A DNA stretch of 37,605 nt. It comes from an uncultured Granulosicoccaceae bacterium. GTDB lineage: Bacteria > Pseudomonadota > Gammaproteobacteria > Granulosicoccales > Granulosicoccaceae. A program made the position numbers and the translations under genes. A model generated the notes under the pieces. That model saw nothing but the letters and a program-made list of their open reading frames with translations. It was not told where the DNA came from and ran no database searches. The stretch lies in contig CALHOU010000101.1 in assembly GCA_938035945.1 (NCBI GenBank), positions 1 to 37,605 of the forward strand, given 5' to 3'. This document shows, piece by piece, positions 8,002 through 16,411 of this stretch (positions are counted from its first letter, which is position 1; every line of letters starts with the position of its first letter).

Positions 8002-9021
8002 TTATTGGGCGCTTTGTTCGTTCAGCATCTCACTCAATTGAAAGGCCGCCAACGCATACATGGAACTATGGTTGTAACGAGTAATAACGTAGAAGTTGGT
8101 ATAGCCCACCCACGTTTCTTCGCCACCTTTTCCTTGTAAATTCATCACCGAAACCGGTTTTTTTCCTGCAACCTTAAATCCCAGATTGGTCAGAGTTTTT
8201 GGCGCTATTGCAGGTTTCAATGACTTACGTTGCAATGCCTTTACAGCAGCGCGGTCTTTTTTCGCCACCGTCAAAGGCTCAACGACCGGTTGCCCTGCCT
8301 TCCAACCGTGCTGCTTTAAGTAATTCGCAACCGATCCAATCACGTCGGGCACGCTGTTAAATAAATCGCGTTTACCGTCTCCATCAAAGTCAATCGCGTA
8401 ATACCGATAGCTGCTAGAGATAAACTGCGGCCAGCCCATTGCACCGGCATAACTACCCTTGACCGACAAAGCATCCCAATTCTCGGCCTGCGATAAAATC
8501 AAAAATTCCGTCAGCTCAGATTTGAAAAACTTCGCCCGCGGTGGGTAATCGAACGCGAGCGTGGATACCGATTCCAGCACACCGTGTTTGCCAGTAATTT
8601 TGCCGTAGAAGGTTTCCACGCCAATAATTGCCGCAATCAGGCTCGCTGGCACACCAAACTGCTTTTCAGCCTGCGCCAGGGTGCCAGCGTGTTCGCGCAT
8701 GAAGGCGAGACCGTCATCGATGCGCTTTTGTTTAATAAAAATCGGTCGGTACTGAGCCCAGGTCAGCACCTTTTCAGCCGGACGCGAGATAGCATCAATG
8801 ATGGATTGTTGGGACTCTATTTCTGCAAAATAATTGGCCAGCATTATCGGGTCAAGCTGATGTTCCTTGCTGATGTCATTGATGTAGGTTCGCACCGAAT
8901 CGCGCGCCAGAAACGCGCGCTCGTTGGCTACGCTTGGCGCGCTAAAGGCGCACATGCACAGCAGCATCGCGATCGAGACGACACGCGCAGCTATCCAGTC
9001 TACGGATACATCATCACTCAT
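8002..9021 (-). CDS. mltB: Lytic murein transglycosylase B (SltB family)
   Basis: MltB cleaves the MurNAc-GlcNAc bond of peptidoglycan, forming 1,6-anhydromuropeptides. The 339-residue product has the catalytic Glu136 in VETFYGK, the GSYAGAMGWPQF block and the DFDGDGKRDLF loop of the family. I chose the ATG at 9021 because it is preceded by AAGGTAGG and yields a signal-like N-terminus (residues about 10-32); a longer in-frame start at 9120 would overlap ung. In this organism the hydrophobic segment ends in APSVANE with no clear lipobox, so it may be a soluble periplasmic or membrane-anchored form. Only 20 bases separate it from ung upstream and 16 from rlpA downstream. Confidence 0.94.
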   Translation of the reverse strand: MSDDVSVDWIAARVVSIAMLLCMCAFSAPSVANERAFLARDSVRTYINDISKEHQLDPIMLANYFAEIESQQSIIDAISRPAEKVLTWAQYRPIFIKQKRIDDGLAFMREHAGTLAQAEKQFGVPASLIAAIIGVETFYGKITGKHGVLESVSTLAFDYPPRAKFFKSELTEFLILSQAENWDALSVKGSYAGAMGWPQFISSSYRYYAIDFDGDGKRDLFNSVPDVIGSVANYLKQHGWKAGQPVVEPLTVAKKDRAAVKALQRKSLKPAIAPKTLTNLGFKVAGKKPVSVMNLQGKGGEETWVGYTNFYVITRYNHSSMYALAAFQLSEMLNEQSAQ

Positions 9022-9041
9022 GAAACGCCTACCTTGGTCGA

Positions 9042-9761
9042 TTAGGACACTTGAAACCAGTCGATGGCTGTTTGTCCGGTCTTTAAAAGATAGTTGTTTG
9101 TTTGAGAAAAGTGACGACAACCGAGAAAACCTCGGTGTGCCGATAACGGGGAAGGATGGGGTGATTTAAGAACCAAATGCTTCTTTGCATCAATCACCTG
9201 GCCTTTCTTCTGCGCGTAGCTGCCCCAAAGCAAGAAAACCACCTGCTCGCGCTCATCGCTTAAATGTTTGATAATGCTGTCTGTGAAGGTCTCCCAGCCA
9301 CGTCCTTGATGCGCAGCAGCCTGACCCTCTTCAACGGTCAACACACTGTTTAGCAGAAATACACCCTGCTTGGCCCAGCCGGTTAAGCAACCCAAGCGTT
9401 GGGTGGCCAACTTTGAATCACCTTCGCCCAAATCAGCATCGATTTCCTTGTAAATATTCAACAAAGATGGGGGAACTCGCGTGCCTTCTGGTACCGAGAA
9501 GCTCAGACCGTGCGCCTGGCCAGCACCGTGATACGGGTCCTGGCCCAGAATCACAACTTTCACATCGTTTTTGGCGGTTAAGGAAAACGCGTTAAACCAT
9601 TGACTTGAATGCGGAAAAACCACCGCGCGTTTCTTTTTGCGCTCCGCTAAATAGGCGCGCAGCTCCTTCATGTAGCTCTGATCGAACTCATTTTGCAGCA
9701 CAGGCTGCCAACTCGGATCGATGGGAAGGCCTTGGTTCGTGCTCGGGGACGGTTCTGACAC
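9042..9761 (-). CDS. ung: Uracil-DNA glycosylase (family 1)
   Basis: Ung removes uracil from DNA to start base-excision repair in the cytoplasm. The 239-residue protein carries the water-activating motif GQDPYH with Asp75 and the C-terminal HPSPLSAHR loop that holds the catalytic histidine and inserts into the minor groove. The start is GTG at 9761. The gene heads the minus-strand run into mltB, a place where many gammaproteobacteria instead carry mrdA-mrdB. It diverges from lptD across a 60- to 130-base region, depending on the true lptD start. Confidence 0.97.
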   Translation of the reverse strand: MSEPSPSTNQGLPIDPSWQPVLQNEFDQSYMKELRAYLAERKKKRAVVFPHSSQWFNAFSLTAKNDVKVVILGQDPYHGAGQAHGLSFSVPEGTRVPPSLLNIYKEIDADLGEGDSKLATQRLGCLTGWAKQGVFLLNSVLTVEEGQAAAHQGRGWETFTDSIIKHLSDEREQVVFLLWGSYAQKKGQVIDAKKHLVLKSPHPSPLSAHRGFLGCRHFSQTNNYLLKTGQTAIDWFQVS

Positions 9762-9820
9762 AGTGGAAAAGGATTGTTGCGCAGCGTTGCGGAGCCTTTA
9801 GTTTAAAACAAAAGCGGTCT

Positions 9821-9826
9821 ATTATC
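9821..9826 (+). promoter_or_regulatory. Candidate lptD -10 element
   Basis: TATTAT at 9821-9826 matches the -10 hexamer at five of six positions. No good -35 lies 16-18 bases upstream. A start of transcription near 9833 would leave a very short leader before the lptD signal-peptide codons, which bears on the unusual lptD start. Confidence 0.3.
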
Positions 9827-9896
9827 CTTCCATGTAATTTTCTCTTATGGATCTATCATCATCCGTCGCTCTTCATTAGCCTTCGGGCTGCTGGGC

Positions 9897-12062
9897 TTGG
9901 TTCTGACACCCGGCTACGCGTCTGCTGCGTTCCAATGCCCTGCGCCCACGTTCGTCTACGAACCAGGCAGCGCCGTTTTCACCGATCCCGATGAAGAAGT
10001 GTTGGCCGAGGCCGACAGCGTGGTTAGTGAGGATGGCATCGTTACCTTAAACGGCAACACCACCATTACGTATCAGAACCGAGTACTCAGTGCTGAGGAT
10101 GCGCAGTACAACCCTGAAACCGGTGAAGTCAAAATCGAAGGCGAAATGAGCTTTCTCGGCGAAGGCGTCCGTTTGCAAAGTAACAATGCTGTGGTCGACA
10201 TGGATGACAATCTGTTTTCCACCGAAGAATCGACTTATGAATTTGATGTAAACGGCAAGCGCGCAAGCGGCAATGCGACGCGCATGGAACGCAATGAGCA
10301 AGGCCACTTTACACTCGACGGCGCAACTTACTCTTCGTGTCCGCCGGGTGATAAAAGCTGGTTTATCAGGGCTAAAAAACTACAGCTCTACCCGGACGAA
10401 GGAATTGGTACAGCGCAAAACCTATCGGTTATTTTTAAAGGCGTGCCGCTGCTGATTGTGCCGCGCTTTAGTTTTCCGATAAGTCCAAAAAGAAAAACGG
10501 GGTTTCTTGCGCCACTGTTTGCGCGCAGCGATAGCACAGGCTTCGAAGTGCGCATACCTTGGTATTGGAATATTCGCAATGACCTTGACGCAACGATTGT
10601 ACCGCGCATCATGTCTAAACGAGGTACGCAATTGCAAACTGAATTTCGTTACCTGAATCGTCAAGGCGCATGGCAATTCGATCACGAGTATATGAACGAT
10701 CGAGATTTTGATGATCGCAAACGCGCATTCTCGCAAGTGCGTCATCAAGGTACTTTTGGCAGTTACTGGACGTCAGAAATTAACGCCAGTCGGGTTAGTG
10801 ATAAAAACTATTTCACCGACCTTGGTGATAGTTTGCAACTGGCCAGTATCACCCACCTCGATCGTCGCGCTGATTTACGCTACAAACGCGGTTCAATCAC
10901 TGCGCTTGCACGCTTACAGTCTTATCAAACGGTGGATGATGACACGCCCGATATTGAAAAACCCTATCAGCGTTTGCCACAGCTAACGGCGAATTGGGAA
11001 ACACCAAAAGATGAGCTAGGTGTTCGTGCATCGGCTTCTACTGAACTTGTGTATTTTGATCGAAACGATTCTGTTACCGGTTCGCGTTTCGATGTTCAGC
11101 CAAGGCTATCTTGGCCGGTATCGGGTGACTCATGGTTTATCACGCCCTCAGCAAGCTATCGTTTTTCGCTTTACTCCTTAAACAATGCAGAACCAGGACA
11201 ATCATCGAGACAAAGCCGCAACTTAAGCACATTCTCACTCGATAGTGGATTGTTTTTTGATCGCGCTATTGACGATAAAGGTTCGGTGCAAACGCTTGAA
11301 CCCCGGCTGTTTTACCTGCGTGTGCCCTATTCGAATCAAAGCCAGATACCTTTGTTCGACAGCAGCGAACTTGATTTTAATATCTCGCAACTGTTTCGAG
11401 AAAATCGTTTTTCCGGTGCTGACCGCGTCGCCGACGCAAACCAACTGTCAATGGCGATGACCACACGCTTTCTTGATGGACCAAGCGGTAGTGAAAACTT
11501 TCGCGCCAGTATCGGGCAAATACTCTACTTCGATGATCGTCGCGTTGGGCTTGAAGGCAATACAATTGATACGAGTAAATCGTCAGACATTGTTGGTGAG
11601 TTGGCCGCTGAACTACCAAGGCAATGGTTTGCCCGAGGACAGATGCAATGGGATCCGGCTGAAAAACAGACCGTTCGCGGTTCAGTGCTACTTAGTTACC
11701 GTCCGGATGAAGACCACATACTCAATTTTGCGCATCGAACGGTGAACACGGGTGGTACCGCAGAAACCGAACAGCTCGACTTTTCATTGCTATGGCCAAT
11801 ACGTAATAGTTGGCGCGTTGCGAGTCGTTGGAACTATTCACTGGACGCCGATCGAAGCTTAGAATCCCTACTGGGTGTGGAATACGACAGTTGCTGCTGG
11901 GCATTTCGATTTGCCGCAAGACGCTTTATCACCGACGCCGGTAATAACCACGACACACAACTTCTGTTTCAACTCGTGTTAAAAGGGTTAGCGCCGCTGG
12001 GACAAGACTACGGAGCAGTACTGGAAAACTCCATTTTGGGTTACCGAGATCAATTCGAATGA
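9897..12062 (+). CDS. lptD: LPS-assembly protein LptD; true start lies upstream and lacks a canonical codon
   Basis: LptD is the outer-membrane beta-barrel that, with LptE, inserts lipopolysaccharide into the outer leaflet. From the TTG at 9897 the product is 721 residues: an N-terminal OstA/LptA-like domain (about 35-150), then the barrel. The four disulfide cysteines are present at Cys14, Cys148 (YSSCPPG) and the adjacent Cys666-Cys667 (DSCCWAF). The frame stays open upstream to 9807, and codons 9855-9896 encode an evident signal peptide (IIIRRSSLAFGLLGL), so translation should begin near 9837-9861, yet no ATG, GTG or TTG exists there in frame. An ATG at 9847 is one base out of frame. The stop overlaps surA's start. 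Confidence 0.93.
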   Translation: MVLTPGYASAAFQCPAPTFVYEPGSAVFTDPDEEVLAEADSVVSEDGIVTLNGNTTITYQNRVLSAEDAQYNPETGEVKIEGEMSFLGEGVRLQSNNAVVDMDDNLFSTEESTYEFDVNGKRASGNATRMERNEQGHFTLDGATYSSCPPGDKSWFIRAKKLQLYPDEGIGTAQNLSVIFKGVPLLIVPRFSFPISPKRKTGFLAPLFARSDSTGFEVRIPWYWNIRNDLDATIVPRIMSKRGTQLQTEFRYLNRQGAWQFDHEYMNDRDFDDRKRAFSQVRHQGTFGSYWTSEINASRVSDKNYFTDLGDSLQLASITHLDRRADLRYKRGSITALARLQSYQTVDDDTPDIEKPYQRLPQLTANWETPKDELGVRASASTELVYFDRNDSVTGSRFDVQPRLSWPVSGDSWFITPSASYRFSLYSLNNAEPGQSSRQSRNLSTFSLDSGLFFDRAIDDKGSVQTLEPRLFYLRVPYSNQSQIPLFDSSELDFNISQLFRENRFSGADRVADANQLSMAMTTRFLDGPSGSENFRASIGQILYFDDRRVGLEGNTIDTSKSSDIVGELAAELPRQWFARGQMQWDPAEKQTVRGSVLLSYRPDEDHILNFAHRTVNTGGTAETEQLDFSLLWPIRNSWRVASRWNYSLDADRSLESLLGVEYDSCCWAFRFAARRFITDAGNNHDTQLLFQLVLKGLAPLGQDYGAVLENSILGYRDQFE

Positions 12063-13330
12063 AAAAACACTTACTCATAACACTACTTGGCTGCTTGGCC
12101 CTAACAGGCACACATCGAGCACAAGCCGCAGATGTTGTACTCGATACCATCGTCGCCGTGGTCAATGATGGTGTCGTGTTGTCGAGCGAACTTGCTAACG
12201 AAGTCACATTCTTAAAACTACAAGCACAAGCCAACAATCAGAACCTGCCCGATGATGCGGTGTTTCGCGAGCGCGTGTTAGAGCGAATGATCAATCAACA
12301 GATTCAGCGCCAACATGCAGCCAAACTGGGCATTGCTGTGGATGCATCCAGTGTTAATCGCGCCATCGAACAAGTTGCTCAAGGTAACAATATGGACACA
12401 GCGCAGTTTCGTCAAACATTGAGCTCGCAAGGTTTCGACTATGACTACTATCGCCAATCGATCGAACATGAAATTCTATTAAACCGTCTGATTCAACGCG
12501 ATGTGCAATCGCGCATTCGTATATCAAAACAGGAAGTGGACGATTACATAAGCGCGTCGAAAAAAAGCGGCCAACAAGAACGTTATCGCGTGCAACACAT
12601 ACTGATCGCTGTGCCTCCTTCCGCAGCACAAGCCGAAGTTGATCGCGCGCTGGCACGCGCGAATGGTGTGATTGGACAGCTACGATCAGGCCAGGATTTT
12701 GCTCAGATCGCGGCTGCGAACTCAGACGGTGCTCGTGCGTTGGAAGGCGGTGATCTTGGCTGGCGCGTGTTACAAGAACTGCCTGACTTTTTATCCGCCG
12801 CTCTAGTAACTATGCAAGTAGGCGCTATCAGTGAACCTTTGCGCAGCCCGAATGGATTTCATATTGTAAAATTAACCGATAAAAGTTCTGACGCACAACA
12901 GAGTCAATCGGAAACTTTGGCACGACACATCTTTATCGACGGTGATTCTGCAAACGGTCAACAAACCTTAAGCGAAATTCGTCAACGCATATTGGCCGGC
13001 GAAAAATTTGAAACTCTGGCCGCACAGTTCAGCCAGGACCCAAACAGCTCACCCAAAGGTGGCGAACTGCCGTGGTTCACGGACGGGCAAATGCCACAAG
13101 AAATTGAAACCGTGGCTAGCGGTTTAGCGCCTGGAAAACTCAGCGCACCGTTCAGAACGCAGTTCGGTTGGCACTTACTCGAAGTACTTGACAGACGCAC
13201 ACGCGACGCAAGCTCCGACACGGTTCGAGCCGAAGCTGAACAAGCTTTACGCGCGCGTAAAATCGAGCAAGAAAAAGAGCGCTGGATTCGTCGCTTGCGT
13301 GATGAATCGTTTATTGAAGTGCGTGGCTAG
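12059..13330 (+). CDS. surA: Periplasmic chaperone and peptidyl-prolyl isomerase SurA
   Basis: SurA escorts unfolded outer-membrane proteins, LptD among them, across the periplasm. The 423-residue product has a signal peptide (cleavage after the Ala of RAQAA), the SurA N-terminal chaperone domain (about 25-150), two PpiC rotamase domains (about 176-276 and 287-380) and a C-terminal helix that completes the chaperone module. Length matches E. coli SurA (428). The ATG overlaps the lptD stop (ATGA), so the client and its chaperone are translationally coupled. pdxA follows nine bases after the stop, continuing the conserved lptD-surA-pdxA-rsmA-apaG order. Confidence 0.97.
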   Translation: MKKHLLITLLGCLALTGTHRAQAADVVLDTIVAVVNDGVVLSSELANEVTFLKLQAQANNQNLPDDAVFRERVLERMINQQIQRQHAAKLGIAVDASSVNRAIEQVAQGNNMDTAQFRQTLSSQGFDYDYYRQSIEHEILLNRLIQRDVQSRIRISKQEVDDYISASKKSGQQERYRVQHILIAVPPSAAQAEVDRALARANGVIGQLRSGQDFAQIAAANSDGARALEGGDLGWRVLQELPDFLSAALVTMQVGAISEPLRSPNGFHIVKLTDKSSDAQQSQSETLARHIFIDGDSANGQQTLSEIRQRILAGEKFETLAAQFSQDPNSSPKGGELPWFTDGQMPQEIETVASGLAPGKLSAPFRTQFGWHLLEVLDRRTRDASSDTVRAEAEQALRARKIEQEKERWIRRLRDESFIEVRG

Positions 13331-13339
13331 CGCCTGAGT

Positions 13340-14332
13340 ATGCTTCGAATTGCCCTCACCTCCGGCGAACCTGCGGGCATTGGTCCGGACCTGTGCGTGA
13401 TGATGGCGCAAACCGAGCGTGACTACGAATTAGTGGTGATCGGTAATCAGGACTTATTGGCGGCACGCGCCGAACAACTTGCCCTGCCCATTGAGTTTCG
13501 TGCTTTTAACTCAAACACCGAGCGTGTTGCTGATGCGCCGGGTACTTTATGCGTTGCCGATGCCGTGCTTTCAAGTGAGGTACAAACCGGTAAACTGAAT
13601 TCGGACAACGCTGGCTATGTGTTGCGCTTGCTGGATATAGCCGAGGCTGGTTGCAGTAATAACACCTTCGATGCCATGGTCACAGCCCCTGTGCATAAAG
13701 GTGTTATCAATGATGCGGGTATCAACTTTACTGGCCATACCGAATACCTGGCCGACAAGTCCGGCAGCAATCCGGTGATGTTATTGGCCGCCGGTGATTT
13801 TCGCGTCGCATTGGCCACCACTCACCTGCCTTTGTCGGCCGTGCCAGCGGCCATTACCGAGCAAAATATTTCGCGTGTTCTGCATGTACTCAATGATGAA
13901 TTGATATCACGTTTTGCTATAACCGAGCCGCGCATTTTGGTATGTGGATTAAATCCGCATGCTGGAGAAGATGGACACCTGGGTCGCGAAGAGATTGAGG
14001 TGATTATTCCGTGTTTGGATAAACTGCGTGCCCAAGGCTTGCAACTCATCGGCCCGCTACCGGCAGACACCTTATTCACACACCACCACTTAAATGACGC
14101 CGATGCGGTGCTTGCCATGTATCACGATCAGGGCTTACCGGTTTTAAAATACGCAGGCTTTGGCGAGGCGGTCAATATTACCTTAGGCCTGCCTATTATT
14201 CGAACCAGCGTTGATCACGGCACCGCGCTTGATAAAGCGGGCAGTGGTCAAATCGATTCCGGTAGCTTGAAGTCGGCCCTGTCACTTGCTGTGCACATTG
14301 CACAAACCGCCACGAGAAAACCTAAGCATTGA
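13340..14332 (+). CDS. pdxA: 4-hydroxythreonine-4-phosphate dehydrogenase
   Basis: PdxA oxidises 4-phosphohydroxy-L-threonine with NAD(P)+; the product decarboxylates to 3-amino-2-oxopropyl phosphate, the precursor joined with DXP by PdxJ in PLP synthesis. The enzyme is a homodimer with a divalent metal held by histidines. The expected motifs are visible: SGEPAGIGPDL near the N-terminus, GHTEYL at about 132-137, NPHAGEDGHLGREE and AMYHDQGLP. At 330 residues the length is normal. The stop overlaps the TTG start of rsmA (TTGA). PdxH at 655 carries out the last step of the same pathway. Confidence 0.97.
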   Translation: MLRIALTSGEPAGIGPDLCVMMAQTERDYELVVIGNQDLLAARAEQLALPIEFRAFNSNTERVADAPGTLCVADAVLSSEVQTGKLNSDNAGYVLRLLDIAEAGCSNNTFDAMVTAPVHKGVINDAGINFTGHTEYLADKSGSNPVMLLAAGDFRVALATTHLPLSAVPAAITEQNISRVLHVLNDELISRFAITEPRILVCGLNPHAGEDGHLGREEIEVIIPCLDKLRAQGLQLIGPLPADTLFTHHHLNDADAVLAMYHDQGLPVLKYAGFGEAVNITLGLPIIRTSVDHGTALDKAGSGQIDSGSLKSALSLAVHIAQTATRKPKH

Positions 14333-15093
14333 GCCATCAGCCACGCAAACGTTTCGGGCAAAATTTTCTAAACGATCATTTGGTTATTGATCGCATAGTT
14401 GATGCAATCAACCCACAGGCTGAACAAAACCTTGTGGAAGTCGGACCCGGACTAGGCGCCATCACTCAACCCCTACTCGATCGGCTTGACCACTTACAAG
14501 TGATTGAGATAGATCGTGACTTGATCGCCAAACTGCATGCCCGCAACAACCCAAAACTGACCGTGCACGAGGCCGATGTACTCACCATCGATTGGCAGAA
14601 GCTTGCCATCGATCAACCCTTGCGCATTGTAGGTAACCTGCCTTACAACATAGGTACTCCACTACTGTTAAATTTATTGCAGGTGCGCGCACATGTGCAA
14701 GATATACACGTGATGCTACAAAAGGAAGTAATTGATCGACTCTGTGCGCCAGTCGGTTCGCGCGCCTACGGCAGGCTTAGCGTATTGATGCAAAGTTGCT
14801 TTGTCATCGAACACTTGTTTGATGTGCCACCAGAATCGTTCACTCCTCCACCAAAGGTCCAGTCGGCTGTTGCGCGTTTGCAACCCTTAACTGCATCGCC
14901 TGATGATGACACGCTGAAAAAGTTGTCTTTGGCCACGCGAACCGCATTCGCTAAGAAGCGAAAAACCTTGCGCAACAACATGAAAGAGACGATCAGTGCG
15001 CAGCAACTCATTGATGCAGGCCTAGACCCACAAGCGCGAGCAGAAACCCTGTCGCTAGAGCAGTTTTTGTTGCTGGCGAAAATGCTACCATAG
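14329..15093 (+). CDS. rsmA: 16S rRNA dimethyladenosine transferase (RsmA/KsgA)
   Basis: RsmA uses SAM to dimethylate the two adjacent adenosines A1518 and A1519 (E. coli numbering) near the 3' end of 16S rRNA, a checkpoint in 30S maturation. The 254-residue protein contains the N-terminal RKRFGQNFL signature, motif I EVGPGLGAIT and motif IV NLPYNIGTPLL. The start is TTG at 14329, overlapping the pdxA TGA; it gives the normal short leader before the signature and no better start is available. Such an overlap implies translational coupling. apaG follows after 29 bases. Confidence 0.97.
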   Translation: MSHQPRKRFGQNFLNDHLVIDRIVDAINPQAEQNLVEVGPGLGAITQPLLDRLDHLQVIEIDRDLIAKLHARNNPKLTVHEADVLTIDWQKLAIDQPLRIVGNLPYNIGTPLLLNLLQVRAHVQDIHVMLQKEVIDRLCAPVGSRAYGRLSVLMQSCFVIEHLFDVPPESFTPPPKVQSAVARLQPLTASPDDDTLKKLSLATRTAFAKKRKTLRNNMKETISAQQLIDAGLDPQARAETLSLEQFLLLAKMLP

Positions 15094-15122
15094 AGCAAAT
15101 CAAGGGCTAAGGAACCTGCGTT

Positions 15123-15512
15123 GTGACCACCGAGAATGAGTTAGACAACAACATCAAGGTAGATGTTGACACTTTGTATATAGAATCAGAGTCCGACCCC
15201 GATAACGAACGCTATGTTTTTGCCTACACCATCACCATTCAAAACATGGGCAAGCTCGCCGCCAAGTTACTAGCCCGCCATTGGATTATTCGAGACGCAA
15301 ACGGCAAAACGCAGGAAGTGCACGGTGATGGCGTTGTAGGTGAACACCCCCATTTAAAACCAGGTGAAGGTTTTCAATACACCAGCAGCGCTATGCTGGA
15401 AACATCGATGGGCACCATGGGCGGTGCATACTTAATGGTGACCGACAGCGGCGATGAATTCAAAGCACCCGTTGCGGAATTTTTGTTGTCAACGCCACAC
15501 ACCCTGCACTAG
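15123..15512 (+). CDS. apaG: ApaG/CorD family protein (DUF525)
   Basis: ApaG is a 129-residue beta-sandwich protein with the glycine-rich signature GDGVVGEHPHLKPGEGFQYTS. Its biochemical role is not firmly known; E. coli mutants affect cobalt resistance, and the gene is normally followed by apaH. The GTG start has an AAGGA ribosome-binding site about nine bases upstream. Here the usual apaG-apaH junction is interrupted: a convergent SDR gene and an L-idonate dehydrogenase gene, about 1.9 kb together, separate the two. Confidence 0.94.
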   Translation: MTTENELDNNIKVDVDTLYIESESDPDNERYVFAYTITIQNMGKLAAKLLARHWIIRDANGKTQEVHGDGVVGEHPHLKPGEGFQYTSSAMLETSMGTMGGAYLMVTDSGDEFKAPVAEFLLSTPHTLH

Positions 15513-15531
15513 CCGGTGTAAAGCGCTGCAA

Positions 15532-16305
15532 CTATAAGCAGGCGCTGATTCCACCGTCAACATAAAGAATGTGGCCGTTGATAAACGTGGCCGCATCGGA
15601 ACTCAAAAAGATACCCGCGCCAATCAGTTCGTCGAGCTGCCCCCAACGCCCTGTGGGTGTTCTCTTTTCCAACCATGCCGTGAAGTCTGCATCGCTAACC
15701 AAGGCCGCGTTAAGCGGTGTATCAAAATAGCCAGGTGCGATAGCATTAACGTTAAGACCAAATTGTGCCCAATCGGTAGACATACCTTTCGTTAAATTAC
15801 CAACCGCACCTTTGGATGCTGTGTAGGGTGCAATACCTGGTCGCGCTAATGCTGTTTGCACTGATGCGATATTTATAATCTTACCGCCACCGCGTTTAAT
15901 CATATGATTTGCAACCGCCTGTCCTACATTAAACACAGAGGTGATATTGGTTTGCATGAGTAGTTCGAACTTGGCCGAGTCGAACTCATGCAAAGGTGTA
16001 CGGTGTTGCATGCCGGCGTTGTTGATTAAAATATCAATCGCACCAGTGGATTTTTCAAATTCATCCACGGATGCCTTACAGGCTGCATGGTCGGTTACAT
16101 CAAAGGGTAATTCGTGAACGGTGGCACCGGTATCGCGCAAGGCTTTGGCAGCTTGCTTAAGCTTTTGGGTATCGCGACCATTTAAAATAATACTGGCGCC
16201 TGCCTCACTTAAACCACGCGCTAATGTCAGGCCTATACCTTGCGATGAACCAGTAATCAGCGCGCTCTTGCCTGTTAAATCGAATAATTGAACACCTTTG
16301 CTCAC
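15532..16305 (-). CDS. SDR oxidoreductase, gluconate 5-dehydrogenase-like (IdnO family)
   Basis: This 257-residue classical short-chain dehydrogenase has the cofactor motif TGSSQGIG (about 18-25), the NNAG motif (95-98) and the catalytic triad Ser148, Tyr161 and Lys165 (YTASK). Overall it resembles gluconate 5-dehydrogenase (IdnO), which interconverts 5-keto-gluconate and gluconate. The divergent neighbour, an L-idonate 5-dehydrogenase, would supply 5-keto-gluconate, which supports the assignment. The GTG at 16305 is chosen because GGAGT lies eight bases upstream and the resulting N-terminus fits the family; an in-frame TTG at 16353 would run through the shared promoter region. Other SDR substrates remain possible. 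Confidence 0.8.
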   Translation of the reverse strand: MSKGVQLFDLTGKSALITGSSQGIGLTLARGLSEAGASIILNGRDTQKLKQAAKALRDTGATVHELPFDVTDHAACKASVDEFEKSTGAIDILINNAGMQHRTPLHEFDSAKFELLMQTNITSVFNVGQAVANHMIKRGGGKIINIASVQTALARPGIAPYTASKGAVGNLTKGMSTDWAQFGLNVNAIAPGYFDTPLNAALVSDADFTAWLEKRTPTGRWGQLDELIGAGIFLSSDAATFINGHILYVDGGISACL

Positions 16306-16340
16306 GAATGACTCCGTTGATTTGTTGCGTATAATTGAGA

Positions 16341-16360
16341 TTAGCGATGCCAAGCGCTAA
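16341..16360. promoter_or_regulatory. Candidate operator between the SDR and idonate dehydrogenase genes
   Basis: TTAGCG (16341-16346) and CGCTAA (16355-16360) are perfect inverted repeats separated by eight bases, centred in the 106-base divergent region. The size is typical for a dimeric repressor such as LacI or GntR types. A TATAAT hexamer (16330-16335) lies just beside it on the plus strand but lacks a good -35. No regulator gene is present in the window, so the binding protein is unknown. Confidence 0.4.
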
Positions 16361-16411
16361 ACTACAAAACTAGCATACCTTAATCATTGTTCTACTTTGC
16401 GGATATATTAA

